Positions 63,944-64,000 of a DNA stretch of 64,000 nt are shown here, piece after piece. Made by a program: the position numbers and the translations under genes. The first letter of the stretch is position 1. The number at the start of each line of letters is the position of its first letter. Where the stretch lies: assembly GCA_030656615.1 (NCBI GenBank), contig JAUSOY010000078.1, forward strand, positions 1-64,000, given 5' to 3'. The notes beneath the pieces were generated by a model. That model had not been told where the DNA came from, made no database searches, and saw nothing but the letters and a program-made list of their open reading frames with translations. The DNA comes from Bacteroidales bacterium. GTDB lineage: Bacteria; Bacteroidota; Bacteroidia; Bacteroidales; TTA-H9.

Positions 63944-64000
63944 ATGAATATATTCTTACTTCTACTCGACGCCATTCAAATTGTTATACTCATATATTTG
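63944..64000 (+). CDS. Start of a further gene (cut by window end)
   Basis: ATG at 63944, 14 bases after the previous stop, then 19 hydrophobic codons (MNIFLLLLDAIQIVILIYL) to the window edge. It looks like a membrane segment at the N-terminus, as in membrane glycosyltransferases. Identity unknown. Confidence 0.5.
   Translation, partial: MNIFLLLLDAIQIVILIYL

Overview
The window comes from an AT-rich chromosome of a Gram-negative Bacteroidota bacterium. Several independent signs agree: promoters of the phylum-specific form TTG-N19-TAnnTTTG (seen at a tRNA gene, an IS transposase, a small lipoprotein gene and others), near absence of Shine-Dalgarno sites, a 6S-like RNA between zapA and rny, DUF3298, DUF4956 and DUF6599 family proteins, and a GT3-type glycogen synthase fused to an alpha-glucan phosphorylase. 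The genus cannot be named from the sequence.

Layout. 1-2.3 kb: the end of an IS5-family element that has cut a secreted-protein gene at a TTAA site, then tRNA-Arg(ACG) with promoter and terminator. 2.3-7 kb: a DUF3298 protein, a DUF6599/DUF362 pair and a membrane metallophosphoesterase. 7-11.5 kb: a four-gene minus-strand operon (DUF4956 membrane protein, two CotH-like kinase homologues, one ankyrin-PPP phosphatase) in which both kinase-like proteins and the phosphatase carry signal peptides, suggesting extracytoplasmic reversible phosphorylation. 11.6-20.2 kb: an SRPBCC/GyrI-like protein, small unknowns, and a sigma-54-linked two-component operon ending in a PflA-like radical SAM gene. 20.2-23.6 kb: trmD, a ZapB-like coiled-coil protein, zapA, 6S-like RNA, rny. 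23.6-24.5 kb: a CAP-SPOR protein.

24.6-39 kb is a long co-directional minus-strand run for storage-polysaccharide metabolism. It holds glycogen debranching enzyme, a GT4 glycosyltransferase, a GH57 enzyme and the 1413-residue synthase-phosphorylase fusion, followed by a sigma-54 response regulator, a TPR hybrid histidine kinase and galactokinase. 39.3-45.5 kb: S9 peptidase, thioesterase, and an FAD/Fe-S D-lactate-dehydrogenase-like protein. 45.7-48.9 kb: two paralogous propeller-like lipoproteins separated by a GC-rich palindromic repeat cluster. 49-52.4 kb: IMPACT-family protein, a small and probably abundant lipoprotein, uvrB.

52.5-64 kb (continuing past the end) is an exopolysaccharide locus read in one direction. 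It encodes a stand-alone response regulator, an initiating sugar transferase fused to a degenerate receiver, a half-length TolC-like protein, a Wzz/BY-kinase-like co-polymerase with a LysM domain and a degenerate P-loop, a Wzx flippase, a Wzy/WaaL-type polymerase or ligase, a CysQ-like phosphatase, two paralogous GT2 glycosyltransferases flanking a methyltransferase, and a cut-off gene.

The least ordinary pieces are the exported kinase-like/phosphatase operon and the modified exopolysaccharide machinery. Functions are inferred from motifs and context; no database search was run.
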